From Streptococcus sanguinis SK1 = NCTC 7863 (GTDB lineage Bacteria; Bacillota; Bacilli; Lactobacillales; Streptococcaceae): a DNA stretch of 64,000 nt. Under the pieces are notes generated by a model. The model was not told the origin of the DNA and did no database searches. It saw only the letters and a list, made by a program, of their open reading frames with translations. The position numbers were made by a program, and so were the translations under genes. Where the stretch lies: the NCBI RefSeq assembly GCF_000194945.1, contig NZ_GL878511.1:186001-250000 (forward strand), written 5' to 3'. Shown here in pieces: positions 1 to 9,427 of the stretch (its first letter is position 1; every line of letters starts with the position of its first letter).

Positions 1-423
1 AGACTGCCGCACAGTCTGATAAATCCGGTCAATCTCTACTCCCTGAGGATTATACATGTCGTTAAAAGTCGTTGTGCCTGACAGCATCATTTCAGCTAGA
101 GCCAGCTGGACAGCCTCGGTCGTTAGATCCGCTGTGAACTGACTTTCTGCCGGCCAGATATAGTCCTCTAGCCATTCATGCAGATTACTGTCATCACGAA
201 TCCCGCGCAGCAAGGTCATGGCCGAGTGAGTATGGCAGTTGACCAGCCCTGGCATGATCCAAGCCCCTTCATAATCCACTGTTTCACTGCATTTCCCTGG
301 CCAGCTTTCTTCATAGGGACCGCAGTAGACAATGCGGTCATCTTCCACGACCAGCAGCCCTTCTCGGTAAACATGAAATACGCTGTCACAGGTCACCAGA
401 TTGACATTTGTATAAGCTTTCAT
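1..423 (-). CDS. Amidohydrolase, chlorohydrolase/MTA-SAH deaminase-like (partial, N-terminal 141 residues)
   Basis: Reading from the ATG at 421-423 towards the left edge gives 141 codons without a stop; the rest of the gene lies outside the window. The N-terminus is the small beta-sandwich part of the composite amidohydrolase fold. A metal-binding motif NCHTHSAMT follows at residues 62-70 (His64, His66), then a MTLLRG..DD..L..WL stretch and a GTTTFNDMY strand. This pattern is typical of the TRZ/ATZ and MtaD family, cytosolic enzymes that hydrolytically deaminate S-adenosylhomocysteine, methylthioadenosine or related purines. The adjacent methionine importer fits a role in the methionine/SAM cycle, but that is inference. 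The substrate cannot be settled from half a gene; guanine or cytosine deaminase-like activity is possible. Confidence 0.85.
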   Translation of the reverse strand, partial: MKAYTNVNLVTCDSVFHVYREGLLVVEDDRIVYCGPYEESWPGKCSETVDYEGAWIMPGLVNCHTHSAMTLLRGIRDDSNLHEWLEDYIWPAESQFTADLTTEAVQLALAEMMLSGTTTFNDMYNPQGVEIDRIYQTVRQS

Positions 424-523
424 CCGCCATATCCTCACTTTCCCAATACTTGGCTTCAAGAGATTTTAGCTATTATAACAAGCCTAATCTAATTGTGCAA
501 GTCTTTTTATAAAATTATGGCAT

Positions 524-548
524 AAAAAAGAGCCCCAGCTAAGGCCCT
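524..548 (-). terminator. Intrinsic terminator after metP
   Basis: On the minus strand AGGGCC pairs with GGCTCT (one G-U pair) around an 8-nt loop and is followed directly by a T-run. It lies just after the metP stop and before the amidohydrolase start. Confidence 0.7.
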
Positions 549-560
549 AGTTGTCAATCA

Positions 561-1253
561 TTATCTATGACTAATCTTCCGTGTCAGGAAATCCCCAACA
601 AACTGAATAAAGAAGATGAGCAGCAAAATAAGAATAGTCGCAAGAATGGTCACATCATGGTTGAAACGCTGATAACCATAAGTCAGGGCAACATTTCCCA
701 GTCCACCAGCTCCAATCGCTCCGGCCATAGCGGTCTCACCAACCAGAGAGATCAGCGTAACAGTCGTCACCCGAATCAAGTCCGGCAGACCTTCCCGCAG
801 GTAAACACCGACAATGTCCCAGAAGGTTGCTCCACTAGCCTGCGCCGCTTCAATGACTCCTCGGTCTAGCTCGGATAAGACCACCTGAACCTGACGGGCA
901 AAGAAAGGAAAAACAGCCAGCGAAAGAGGCACCAAGGCCGCAGTCGGTCCAATCCCAGTTCCCACAATAATACGAGTAAAAGGATTGATGAGGGCTAGGA
1001 GAATGATGAAAGGAATCGCCCGGAAGATAGAGGTAACCTTGTCCAAGACGAAAAAGACAAGTCTATTTTCCAAAATACCTCTCGGCCCTGTCAAGACGAG
1101 CAAGAGACCAGCGATAAAGCCTAGAATCCCTCCGATAAAGAAAGGAATGATGGTCATATACAGGGTCAGGTAAATAGCTGTTCCCCAGCCAGCCTGCCCA
1201 GACCAGCCCATTCTATAAACATTGGGCATAAATTGTTGAATCAGCTGTAGCAT
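561..1253 (-). CDS. metP: Methionine ABC transporter permease MetP (MetI family)
   Basis: A 230-residue inner-membrane permease of the methionine uptake transporter family, with about five hydrophobic segments. The EAA loop that contacts the ATPase is visible near residues 135-160 (EAAQASGATFWDIV..). Length and sequence match MetI/MetP. The ATG shares one base with the TAA of the upstream metN frame (TAATG), so the two are translationally coupled. It is the last gene of metQ-metN-metP and is followed by an intrinsic terminator. Because the upstream ATPase frame carries a nonsense codon, this permease may have no partner in this strain unless readthrough occurs or another ATPase substitutes. 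Confidence 0.93.
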   Translation of the reverse strand: MLQLIQQFMPNVYRMGWSGQAGWGTAIYLTLYMTIIPFFIGGILGFIAGLLLVLTGPRGILENRLVFFVLDKVTSIFRAIPFIILLALINPFTRIIVGTGIGPTAALVPLSLAVFPFFARQVQVVLSELDRGVIEAAQASGATFWDIVGVYLREGLPDLIRVTTVTLISLVGETAMAGAIGAGGLGNVALTYGYQRFNHDVTILATILILLLIFFIQFVGDFLTRKISHR

Positions 1254-2320
1254 TAGTTACTCCCTTCTTTCAGAACATGCAGCTCTACTCCTGCTTCGCG
1301 CAGACTTTCCTGCACCGCCGCCAGTTGCTTGGTCTCTCCAGATAAGATAACGACCATTTCTCCGACTGGTACATGGTCTAAAATCTCAATATTGGCGTGA
1401 AGAATATTGGCCGATATTTGATACTGCTTGTAAATGTCGTTTATAATGGCTGTGTCCGTTACCACACCTGAGTATTTCAGGTGGGCCAGAATGGAATTTT
1501 CCGGCAGGTTTTGCACAATCTTTTGCTGGTTGATTTTGATCATAGCCTCATTGATACCCGTTGCGGTCGTAATGAAGTCTTGAGTCAGCTCATTATTGGG
1601 ATTAGAGAAAATATCCAGAACTGAGCCTTCCTCAATCAGCCGACCGTTCTGCATAACTGCTACCCGGTTAGCAATGTCCTTGACAATCTGCATTTCGTGG
1701 GTAATGAGGACAATAGTCAGACCCAATTTTTGATTCAAATCCTGCAATAGAGCCAAAATCTACTTGGTGGTCTTAGGATCCAGAGCGGATGTGGACTCGT
1801 CCGAGATTAGGATTTTGGGATCATTGGCCAAGGCCCGCGCAATAGCCACCCGCTGCTTCTGACCGCCAGACAGCTGGGCAGGATAATTGTCCGCCCGATC
1901 TGCTAAGCCTACCAAGTCTAAAAGCGTATGAACTTTCTTCTCTTTTTCAGCAGCTGATAAAGGTGAATGCTTAAGCGCAAAAGCAACATTTTCCTTGGCT
2001 GTCATCTGAGCCATGAGGTTAAAATGCTGGAAAATCATCCCGATATCCTTACGCTTTTGGCGTAGCTGAGCTGCAGTAAGCTGAACCTGATGATGATCAT
2101 AGAAAACCGTATCATCCACCGTAATCTTACCGGCAGACGGCACCTGCAGCAAGTTAATGACACGAACCAGAGTAGATTTCCCGGCACCAGAATAGCCTAC
2201 AATTCCATAAATATCTCCCTGATTAATATGAATGGTCACATCTTCTACGGCCTTAATGTCTTGCTTTTTTTGATTAAAAACGACATCAATGTGATCCAAT
2301 TTGATAATTTCTTTGCCCAT
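1253..2320 (-). pseudogene. metN: metN, methionine importer ATPase, interrupted by an in-frame TAG at codon 187
   Basis: This is the ATPase of the methionine importer. Codons 1-186 hold Walker A (GYSGAGKST, 42-50), the signature LSGGQ (150-154) and Walker B (ILISDE, 170-175). Codon 187 is TAG (plus-strand CTA at 1760-1762). The same frame then runs open with ILALLQDLN, the H-loop (VLITHEM) and the C-terminal ligand-sensing NIL/ACT domain to 1253, giving the family's usual length of about 355 codons. One base change (CAG Gln to TAG) explains the break; there is no frameshift. The ATG at 2318-2320 is chosen because AAGGAG lies just upstream. A product stopping at 186 would lack the switch histidine and should not hydrolyse ATP productively. 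A sequencing error is the main alternative. Confidence 0.9.
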
Positions 2321-2487
2321 AATTTCCGATTCACTCCTTGATTTGTCCAATATGTGATGTATCCTCTGTAACCTTTTAGTTTGATTTCCGCCTGTCATTT
2401 GACCAAAGATAGTGATAAGTTGTGTGCTGCAATCTGTACCAACCTAGCTCAAAGCTAGATAATGATCAAACTAAATGACCCTAATAG

Positions 2488-2530
2488 CAGATAAAGGGCT
2501 GGAGAAGCTAATCTCCGCCCTTCTTAATCA
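2488..2530 (-). terminator. Hairpin between metQ and metN
   Basis: GGGCGGAGA pairs with TCTCCAGCCC (one bulge) around a 6-nt loop, in the gap of about 250 bases between metQ and metN, with only a short T-tract. It may partly terminate, giving more binding protein than ATPase and permease. The rest of the gap (2321-2569) shows no supported gene. Confidence 0.45.
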
Positions 2531-2569
2531 TTTCATTTATTCAATACAATGACCTTCTGCCGGTAAAAA

Positions 2570-3442
2570 TTACCACACTGGCTGATCCATACCATCTGAT
2601 GATTCTTCGATAACTTTTTTCACTTCATCAGTGTGGTAAGCCTTGATAATTTTTTCAATTGCGTCAGCCTTGTCTGATTTCTTCCAGTCTGGTTTCGCTG
2701 CAATCAGGTTATACCATTGTTTTGAGTTTTCATTGGCTTCTTCTTTGAAGAGGGCCTTCTTGTAGTCAATGCCTGCTTCGCGGACGAAAGTATTATTGAC
2801 AACTGCAGCATCTGCTGAAGTCAGAGAAGCTGGTGTTTGAGAAGCATCCAACTCAGAAATTGTCAGATTCTTCTTGTTTTCTTTGATATTGGCAACAGTC
2901 GCAAGTTCCTTACCTTTAACATCAAGCTTGATCAAGCCAGCTGATTCAAGAAGATAAAGAGCGCGGCTCTCATTTGTCGCATCATTTGGAACAGCAATCG
3001 TACCATTTTCTGGGATGTCTTTCACATCTGTATATTTATTTTTGCCGTCCTTTGTACCAGAGTAGAGACGAATAGGTGCGATATAGGTATCCGCAACAGA
3101 CACAAGGTCTGCTCCCTTCTCTTTGTTCCAGTTTTCAAGGAAATTGTAATGTTGGAAAGCGTTGATATCCACATCACCGTCAAGCAGAGCTTGGTTAGGC
3201 TGAGAGTAGTCAGTAAACTGCGTATACTCTAATTTAACACCTGCATTTTCTTTGTCAAGAATCTCTTGAACCTTGTTCCAGCGCGCTTCTTCTGTATCAC
3301 TCAGACTCATCACCCCAACCTTGACGGTTACAGGTCCGTCTGCTGATTTGTTCTCCTTACTAGAAGAACCGCCGCAAGCTGCCAAACCCAAGGCTGCAAG
3401 GCCAACTAAGCCTACTGAAAAGATTTTTTTCAAATTCATCAT
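2570..3442 (-). CDS. metQ: Methionine-binding lipoprotein MetQ (NlpA family)
   Basis: A 290-residue substrate-binding lipoprotein. The signal peptide has a Lys-rich start, a hydrophobic core and a lipobox LAAC at about residues 20-23, so the mature protein is lipid-anchored on Cys23. The body has NlpA features: a VTVKVGVMSLSDT strand, a DYSQPNQAL..GDVDINAFQH ligand loop and a DASQTPASL segment near residue 200. In this family it captures L- or D-methionine and delivers it to MetNP. Two ATGs in tandem (3440-3442 and 3437-3439) follow an AAAGGAG site; either could be the start. It is the first gene of the metQNP unit, and a LysR-like inverted repeat lies about 95 bp upstream. Confidence 0.93.
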   Translation of the reverse strand: MMNLKKIFSVGLVGLAALGLAACGGSSSKENKSADGPVTVKVGVMSLSDTEEARWNKVQEILDKENAGVKLEYTQFTDYSQPNQALLDGDVDINAFQHYNFLENWNKEKGADLVSVADTYIAPIRLYSGTKDGKNKYTDVKDIPENGTIAVPNDATNESRALYLLESAGLIKLDVKGKELATVANIKENKKNLTISELDASQTPASLTSADAAVVNNTFVREAGIDYKKALFKEEANENSKQWYNLIAAKPDWKKSDKADAIEKIIKAYHTDEVKKVIEESSDGMDQPVW

Positions 3443-3537
3443 TTATTCTCCTTTAATGGATAAAATTCTAAATCTTCTATTTTATAAGATTACTTCTCAT
3501 TTTACCATGTTAAAGGAGACTTGGCTTATATAAATAA

Positions 3538-3554
3538 TTTATCGCCGTGATAAA
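3538..3554. promoter_or_regulatory. Candidate LysR-type operator upstream of metQ
   Basis: TTTATC-GCCGT-GATAAA is a 6-bp inverted repeat with a 5-bp centre, flanked by AT-rich arms, about 95 bp upstream of metQ. LysR-type regulators (MtaR/MetR, CmbR) control methionine uptake in streptococci. The site is not the published MET-box, so the assignment is tentative. Confidence 0.35.
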
Positions 3555-3600
3555 AAAATTATATGACTGTTTGAAGCATTTGAGTTGATTTTATGCCCTT

Positions 3601-4536
3601 TTACTGCATGAAGGTCAGCAGATAGCCGTATCCTTCTGCTTCCATTTTCTCTTTTGGAATAAATCGCAGAGCTGCTGAGTTGATACAGTAGCGCAAGCCG
3701 CCTGCTGCTTCTGGACCGTCAGTGAAGACATGGCCCAGATGGGCATTACCAGAACGGCTGCGCACTTCAATCCGCTCCATGCCATGACTCTTGTCTTCAT
3801 AGTATTTTAGAACATCTCTGGCAATCGGCCGGCTAAAGCTAGGCCAGCCGCAGCCAGATTCAAACTTGTCTCCAGCAAAAAAGAGGGGCTCACCAGTCGT
3901 CACATCTACATAAATTCCTTCTTCAAAAGTGGCATTGTAGGCATTATGGAAAGGGCGCTCTGTCGCACTATGCTGGGTCACCTGATACTGCTCTTCCGTC
4001 AGCTGCTCTTTTAGTTCCACATCTGTAGGCTTCTCGTATTGGCCTGGATCGACCAAGGGCTGATAGGCATCATTGACATTGATATGGCAGTAGCCACCAG
4101 GATTTTTCTTGAGATAATCCTGATGATAGTCCTCAGCTAGAACATAATGGCGCAAAGGCTCTAGCTCAACAGCAATCTTTTGTCCCAGTTGTTTTTCCTG
4201 CTCAGCAAAGACCTGCTCAATGACCGCCTTATCGGCTTGATCCGTATAGTAAACGCCCGTCCGATACTGACGTCCTACATCATTTCCCTGCTTATTGACC
4301 GACAGAGGATCAATGACTCGGAAAAAATAGAGCAGGATTTCCCGTAGGCTGACCCGCTTTTCGTCATAGACTAGATGAACTGTCTCTGCATGATCCGTCT
4401 GATGAATCAGCTGGTAGTTGGTTGATTCTACTTGCCCATTGGCGTAGCCCACTGTCGTTTCCTCAACCCCCTCAATGCGGGAAAAGTACTCTTCCAAGCC
4501 CCAGAAGCATCCGCCTGCTAAATAAATTTCTGCCAT
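3601..4536 (-). CDS. msrAB: Fused peptide methionine sulfoxide reductase MsrA-MsrB
   Basis: A 311-residue repair enzyme reducing both S- and R-methionine sulfoxide. The MsrA domain fills residues 1 to about 155, with catalytic GCFWG at 9-13. The MsrB domain fills about 170-311, with SGCGWPSF near 230 and the catalytic Cys in [11 protein letters not shown] near 285. The MsrB part lacks the two CxxC zinc pairs of many MsrBs (it reads [11 protein letters not shown] at the first), so it is the zinc-free form. There is no signal peptide or thioredoxin-like domain, so I expect a cytosolic enzyme recycled by thioredoxin. It lies directly upstream of metQ but with its own spacing; methionine salvage and uptake are thematically linked. 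Confidence 0.95.
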   Translation of the reverse strand: MAEIYLAGGCFWGLEEYFSRIEGVEETTVGYANGQVESTNYQLIHQTDHAETVHLVYDEKRVSLREILLYFFRVIDPLSVNKQGNDVGRQYRTGVYYTDQADKAVIEQVFAEQEKQLGQKIAVELEPLRHYVLAEDYHQDYLKKNPGGYCHINVNDAYQPLVDPGQYEKPTDVELKEQLTEEQYQVTQHSATERPFHNAYNATFEEGIYVDVTTGEPLFFAGDKFESGCGWPSFSRPIARDVLKYYEDKSHGMERIEVRSRSGNAHLGHVFTDGPEAAGGLRYCINSAALRFIPKEKMEAEGYGYLLTFMQ

Positions 4537-4696
4537 AAAAGCACCTCATTTCTTTGCGTCTATTTTCTCATAAAAGGAGTAAATTTTATAGTGATTCAAC
4601 TCAAAAATGATTTCTGCTACTGACTATAACTACTATTATACAGGCAGAATCTCATCATATTTATTTTTTTGCTCGCCGACAACCGGTCTCATTTTT

Positions 4697-4795
4697 TTAG
4701 CCATATTGATCTTTTACTTCACGATTAAGAGAATTATCGTTATATTCAGTCATAGCCGTCTGAAGATTTTGTTCATTCACATATTTTTTGCTCAT
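4697..4795 (-). CDS. Possible small ORF of 32 codons, overlapping the DUF1310 stop
   Basis: Its ATG overlaps the stop of the upstream DUF1310 gene as ATGA, an arrangement typical of translational coupling. The product starts MSKKYVNEQNLQ and ends at TAA 4697-4699. A second short frame (starting MAKKMRPVV) overlaps its end. I do not recognise either. They could be the decayed start of a second gene of this little operon or chance frames. The rest of 4537-4700 shows nothing else. Confidence 0.25.
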   Translation of the reverse strand: MSKKYVNEQNLQTAMTEYNDNSLNREVKDQYG

Positions 4796-5181
4796 TTAAC
4801 ATTTTCCTTTAACAAAGCTGATAATTTAGGTGATACGGTATATCCATATGTTTCATACTCTCCATTGTCATTTTTTATCAATCCAAAATGAAAGTCCAAT
4901 TCTTTATTGTTATTAAAATACAATCGAACCATCAGTCCTCCCATCGGATTATATTCTAATGTCTCAGTATCAATTTCATAAGATTGAATAACTCCTTCTC
5001 TTGTTAAAGCATTAGGATCATTCGCTCTCATATGTTCTTCATAAACCTTTCTTGCTTCTTTACTAGTCGCAATGCGTATCATCTTTTGCTTCTTCTGGTT
5101 TTGATACATACTAAATCCTATGATAATCAGTCCCGTAACTACTAGAATACTAAGCCCACTCCATAAGAATGTTTTATTCAT
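4792..5181 (-). CDS. DUF1310 family membrane-anchored protein
   Basis: A 129-residue protein with one N-terminal transmembrane helix (about 7-25) and a small outer domain. The body carries the core EARKVYEEHMRANDP..LT..GVIQSYEID...YNPMGG, followed by beta-strands ending in YTVSP. I recognise this as DUF1310, a family found in streptococci and often in several tandem paralogues; its function is unknown. The helix without a lipobox suggests a membrane-anchored extracellular protein. No operon partner is convincing on its upstream side. Confidence 0.75.
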   Translation of the reverse strand: MNKTFLWSGLSILVVTGLIIIGFSMYQNQKKQKMIRIATSKEARKVYEEHMRANDPNALTREGVIQSYEIDTETLEYNPMGGLMVRLYFNNNKELDFHFGLIKNDNGEYETYGYTVSPKLSALLKENVK

Positions 5182-5350
5182 CGTAATTTCCCCTTCAAAT
5201 ATCTTATCAATTTATTTTATTTGTAGTATAACACAATTTTAGGATATTCTTTAAATGGTGGAGGTCAGTAGTTCTCAGATATTATCATCGCTTTCAAAAA
5301 AAATTGAAGAAAGATGCATCTTTCTTCAATCTGAAACAGCCGTATTTTAA

Positions 5351-6289
5351 TTACTCCTCAATATACTTCAATTTTCCTCGAAAATCTTCTAAGCTTTCAT
5401 AGCCTTTTTCTTCCATAATAGTCTTGAGTTCTGTGGTAATGCGCTCGAAGGCTACGACCCCTTCCTTATAAAGGGTTGTTCCTACCTGCACCATACTGGC
5501 ACCACAGAGGATATGCTCAAAGGCATCGCGCCCCGTCAGGACACCACCAGTTCCAATGATTTGGATTTCTGGTTTAAGGCGTTGGTAAAAAGCATGGACA
5601 TTGGCCAAAGCTGTCGGCTTGATGTACTGACCTCCGATACCTCCAAAACCATTTTTCGGACGAATGACCACTGACTCATCTTCTATATAAAGACCATTTC
5701 CGATAGAGTTTACACAATTGACAAACTTGAGCGGATATTTGTTAAAAATCGCAGCGGCTTGATCAAAATGCACGATGTCAAAATAAGGAGGCAGCTTGAT
5801 ACCCAGCGGCTTGGTGAAATAAGCAAAAACTTCTGACAAGATTTTTTCCGTCGTTTCAAAGTCATAGGCAATCTGTGGCTTGCCAGGAACATTGGGGCAG
5901 GAGAGATTGAGCTCAGTAATGCCTTTAAAGTCACTTGCCTGCACTTTTTGGAGAATGGCGTGGGTTTCTTCTGGCGACATACCGACCAAAGAGAGGAAGA
6001 AAGTGCGATTTGGTTCACTTTCCTGGAGTTCCAGCAGGTAGTCGAGATAGTAGTCTAAGCCATTGTTGGGCAGGCCCATGGAGTTGATAGACCCCAGCGG
6101 AACATCCTGATAGCGCGGTTCTGGGTTTCCTTGACGAAATTCCAGTGTCGCTGTCTTGGTCACAAATGTTCCCGCAGCAGAATCTTTGACTTCCTCCAGT
6201 TCCTCTTTTGTCATACAGGCAACCCCAGCTGCATTCATCAGGCAGTTGTCAAATGCAAAACCAGCAATCTGTGTCGATGTCGAAACCAT
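5351..6289 (-). CDS. pyrDA: Dihydroorotate dehydrogenase, class 1A
   Basis: A 312-residue cytosolic flavoenzyme of de novo pyrimidine synthesis; class 1A enzymes use fumarate as electron acceptor. Seen are the N-terminal NAAGVACMT substrate/FMN region, the [13 protein letters not shown] loop, the catalytic-base Cys131 in [12 protein letters not shown] (class 1 uses Cys, class 2 uses Ser), and the FMN-phosphate motifs TGGV and GASMVQVGT near the C-terminus. Length and the lack of an N-terminal membrane extension also fit class 1A. The gene is monocistronic here, away from other pyr genes. AAAGGAG precedes the ATG, and a TATAAT at 6344-6349 (minus) probably belongs to its promoter; the leader between them folds a small AAGGC/GCCTT hairpin. 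Confidence 0.95.
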   Translation of the reverse strand: MVSTSTQIAGFAFDNCLMNAAGVACMTKEELEEVKDSAAGTFVTKTATLEFRQGNPEPRYQDVPLGSINSMGLPNNGLDYYLDYLLELQESEPNRTFFLSLVGMSPEETHAILQKVQASDFKGITELNLSCPNVPGKPQIAYDFETTEKILSEVFAYFTKPLGIKLPPYFDIVHFDQAAAIFNKYPLKFVNCVNSIGNGLYIEDESVVIRPKNGFGGIGGQYIKPTALANVHAFYQRLKPEIQIIGTGGVLTGRDAFEHILCGASMVQVGTTLYKEGVVAFERITTELKTIMEEKGYESLEDFRGKLKYIEE

Positions 6290-6435
6290 AGTAAAACGCT
6301 CCTTTTTCTTCTGAAGGCGAGTGCCTTTAGCTCATTTCCTCTATTATATCACCAAAGCCCGCTTTTTCGTTTTTTAAACCAGCAATTCCTGACTAACGTT
6401 CGGAAAACATGCAGTTCGCTCAGCTATTTTCTGGA

Positions 6436-6474
6436 ATATTTCAGAAAATAAATTGTGGAAATTTTTAGAAAATT
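6436..6474. promoter_or_regulatory. Two CodY-like boxes upstream of gdhA
   Basis: Positions 6460-6474 read AATTTTTAGAAAATT, 14 of 15 matches to the CodY consensus AATTTTCWGAAAATT. Positions 6436-6450 read ATATTTCAGAAAATA, 12 of 15. They end about 11 bp before the -35 box. CodY senses branched-chain amino acids, and control of gdhA by CodY is known in streptococci. Confidence 0.7.
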
Positions 6475-6485
6475 CAACTTTTTTC

Positions 6486-6514
6486 TTTACAAGATAAAAA
6501 AAGTCTGCTATAAT
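6486..6514 (+). promoter_or_regulatory. gdhA promoter
   Basis: TTTACA at 6486-6491, 17-bp spacer, TATAAT at 6509-6514. A leader of about 120 nt follows before the gdhA ATG. Confidence 0.8.
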
Positions 6515-6569
6515 GTTCCATGTAATAAAATATGACATCTAAAAGATGCCTGTTTTTAAAATTTAAACA

Positions 6570-6610
6570 CATCCTCGTCACACAAGCTGCAGGCAGCTCC
6601 CGACAGGATG
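6570..6610 (+). promoter_or_regulatory. Structured gdhA leader
   Basis: The outer arms CATCCT.GTC (6570-6579) and GACAGGATG (6602-6610) enclose an inner hairpin AGCTG-CAGG-CAGCT (6585-6598). There is no T-run, so it is not an intrinsic terminator. It could stabilise the mRNA or bind a regulator; I know of no named RNA family that matches. Confidence 0.5.
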
Positions 6611-6638
6611 GTTTACTATTTTATTTAAAGGAGAATAA

Positions 6639-7988
<1,350 letters not shown>

Positions 7989-8019
7989 CTAGTCGATACA
8001 TCCTATCGGAGGACAAATC

Positions 8020-8505
8020 ATGAACTTACGGCCAATGGAAGTGAGAGACAATCCAGCTGTAGCGCAGCTCATTCGAGCCAGCCTAGAAGAATTCGGGCTT
8101 GATAAACCAGGAACTGTCTACTTTGATTCTCATCTAGATCATTTGGCCGACTATTATCAACATCAAGAGAGGGCGGCTTACTTTATTCTGGAAGATGAAG
8201 GCCATCTCGTTGGCTGTGGTGGCTTTGCACCTGTGTCTGATAAGATTGCTGAATTACAAAAACTGTATGTCACTAAAAACTGTCGTGGCAAAGGTTATTC
8301 CAGTCGGCTGATAAAGCAGATTTTCCAAGAAGCCCGCCTAGCAGGTTATGAACAGCTTTATCTAGAAACCACTACTGAACTGGCTACAGCCGTGGCCATC
8401 TATCAGCACTATGGTTTCACATCACTGCAACAACCACTTTCTAACGCTGCCGGCCACCCAGCTATGAATATCTGGATGATAAAATCACTCTCATCAGATG
8501 AATAG
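8020..8505 (+). CDS. GNAT family N-acetyltransferase
   Basis: A 161-residue GNAT-fold protein. Motif A, the acetyl-CoA pyrophosphate loop, is LQKLYVTKNCRGKGYSSRLI at about residues 85-105; motif B is near YLETTTELATAVAIYQHYGF. The N-terminal part (MEVRDNPAVAQLIRASLEEF) resembles small PhnO/RimI-like acetyltransferases; the substrate cannot be predicted. GGAGG precedes the ATG. It sits between gdhA and a duplicated gdhA 3' fragment and so looks like cargo brought in with a foreign gdhA allele. It probably shares the gdhA transcript. Confidence 0.85.
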   Translation: MNLRPMEVRDNPAVAQLIRASLEEFGLDKPGTVYFDSHLDHLADYYQHQERAAYFILEDEGHLVGCGGFAPVSDKIAELQKLYVTKNCRGKGYSSRLIKQIFQEARLAGYEQLYLETTTELATAVAIYQHYGFTSLQQPLSNAAGHPAMNIWMIKSLSSDE

Positions 8506-8520
8506 ATGTCAGTATACTCT

Positions 8521-8670
8521 GGCCGTCTCAAGGACATCATGACCAACATCCTTAACAGAGCTAAAACTACCGCTGAAACTTACGGACTTAGCAAAGACTA
8601 TCTGGCTAGTGCTAACATTGCTGCCTTTGAAAACACAGCCAAAGCTATGATTGCCCAAGGTATTGTTTAG
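8521..8670 (+). pseudogene. Duplicated gdhA 3' end (last 49 codons plus stop)
   Basis: This stretch translates in frame to GRLKDIMTN...AMIAQGIV and a stop, matching the C-terminus of GdhA at 7839-7988 over its whole length with no indels. By my hand alignment roughly four fifths of the bases are identical, and most differences are silent. It has no start codon and no upstream coding region, so it is a remnant. The homology begins abruptly at 8519-8521, right after the GNAT gene. A terminator follows it and presumably ended the original gdhA transcript. Confidence 0.93.
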
Positions 8671-8683
8671 AATTTATTTTTTC

Positions 8684-8715
8684 AATCCTCAATCACTCCG
8701 ATTGGGGATTTTTAT
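8684..8715 (+). terminator. Terminator of the gdhA unit
   Basis: AATCCTCAATC pairs with GATTGGGGATT around a 5-nt loop and is followed by a T-run. It now serves the gdhA-GNAT transcript. Confidence 0.8.
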
Positions 8716-8724
8716 GTTGGTCTC

Positions 8725-8754
8725 AAAAAAGCTTACTATTTAAATAGTAAGCTT
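8725..8754 (-). terminator. Terminator of the TetR/MDR operon
   Basis: A perfect palindrome of 26 bases centred at 8741/8742 (AAGCTTACTATT arms) is followed on the minus strand by TTTTTTG. Confidence 0.75.
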
Positions 8755-8766
8755 AAAAATCAAGAT

Positions 8767-9420
8767 TTATTTTACTTCTACTAAGGCAGAAGATAGGCAG
8801 TCAACAATTTCGTTTACTGCTTCATCTATGTTCACATCTTCCTTATCATTCAACATCATTGGAATAACATAAGAAAGACTCAAGGCTAGAATATAACGAA
8901 CGATTCTTTCATTTGACCAATCTCGGATAACACCATTTTCTTTAAACTGATTCAGAACTGGACTAATTGGCTTAATAATAGAGTGAACAATAACATTCCC
9001 TAACTGGTCAGAAATATTTTTATCAATAAAACAACGACTCAAGAGAATTTTAACTTGCATTTGATTCTCCTGAACGAAAACTAGTCTATCTCGAACAATG
9101 CTTCTCAAAAACACTGGAAAAGATTCTTGGTTTGCTGTAAATTTCTTCTCAGAAAAATCAGCAATCACATCTGGAATAACCTGTTCGAGAAAAGTCGACA
9201 GAATAGCTTCTAATATTCCTTCCTTGGTTTTAAAGTAACTAAAAACGGTCCCTTCTGAAACTCCAGCCTCCTTAGCAATAAGGCTTGCTGTTGTATTCTC
9301 AAAACCAATTTCTGAAAATAACTTTAGACTTGATAATAATACTTGACGTTGTTTTATACTCAAGTTGCTATTTTCTAATGTCTGTGCATACTTTTGTTCT
9401 AAACTATCCATTGCTAGCAC
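8767..9420 (-). CDS. TetR family transcriptional regulator
   Basis: A 217-residue regulator with the TetR DNA-binding region at about residues 20-70: SSLKLFSEIGFENTTASLIAKEAGVSEGTVFSYFKTKEGIL, ending in the recognition helix TVFSYF. The C-terminal ligand domain is not recognisable. It starts 7 bases after the stop of the MDR reductase gene and forms a two-gene operon with it. A palindrome of TetR type lies over the operon's start of transcription, so it very likely represses itself and the reductase and is released by the reductase's substrate or a related compound. The ATG at 9418-9420 (MLAMDSLEQ) could be replaced by the ATG three codons on. Confidence 0.88.
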   Translation of the reverse strand: MLAMDSLEQKYAQTLENSNLSIKQRQVLLSSLKLFSEIGFENTTASLIAKEAGVSEGTVFSYFKTKEGILEAILSTFLEQVIPDVIADFSEKKFTANQESFPVFLRSIVRDRLVFVQENQMQVKILLSRCFIDKNISDQLGNVIVHSIIKPISPVLNQFKENGVIRDWSNERIVRYILALSLSYVIPMMLNDKEDVNIDEAVNEIVDCLSSALVEVK

Positions 9421-9427
9421 CTCTCTT

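Noticed and set aside
2321-2398. Upstream in-frame extension of metN
   Set aside because: The ATG at 2318-2320 has an AAGGAG site and the family's N-terminus; the extension lacks family similarity.
4607-4891. Plus-strand ORF of 94 codons with hydrophobic segments
   Set aside because: It overlaps the 3' end of the DUF1310 gene antisense, has no good ribosome binding site, and its hydrophobicity follows from AT-rich intergenic DNA.
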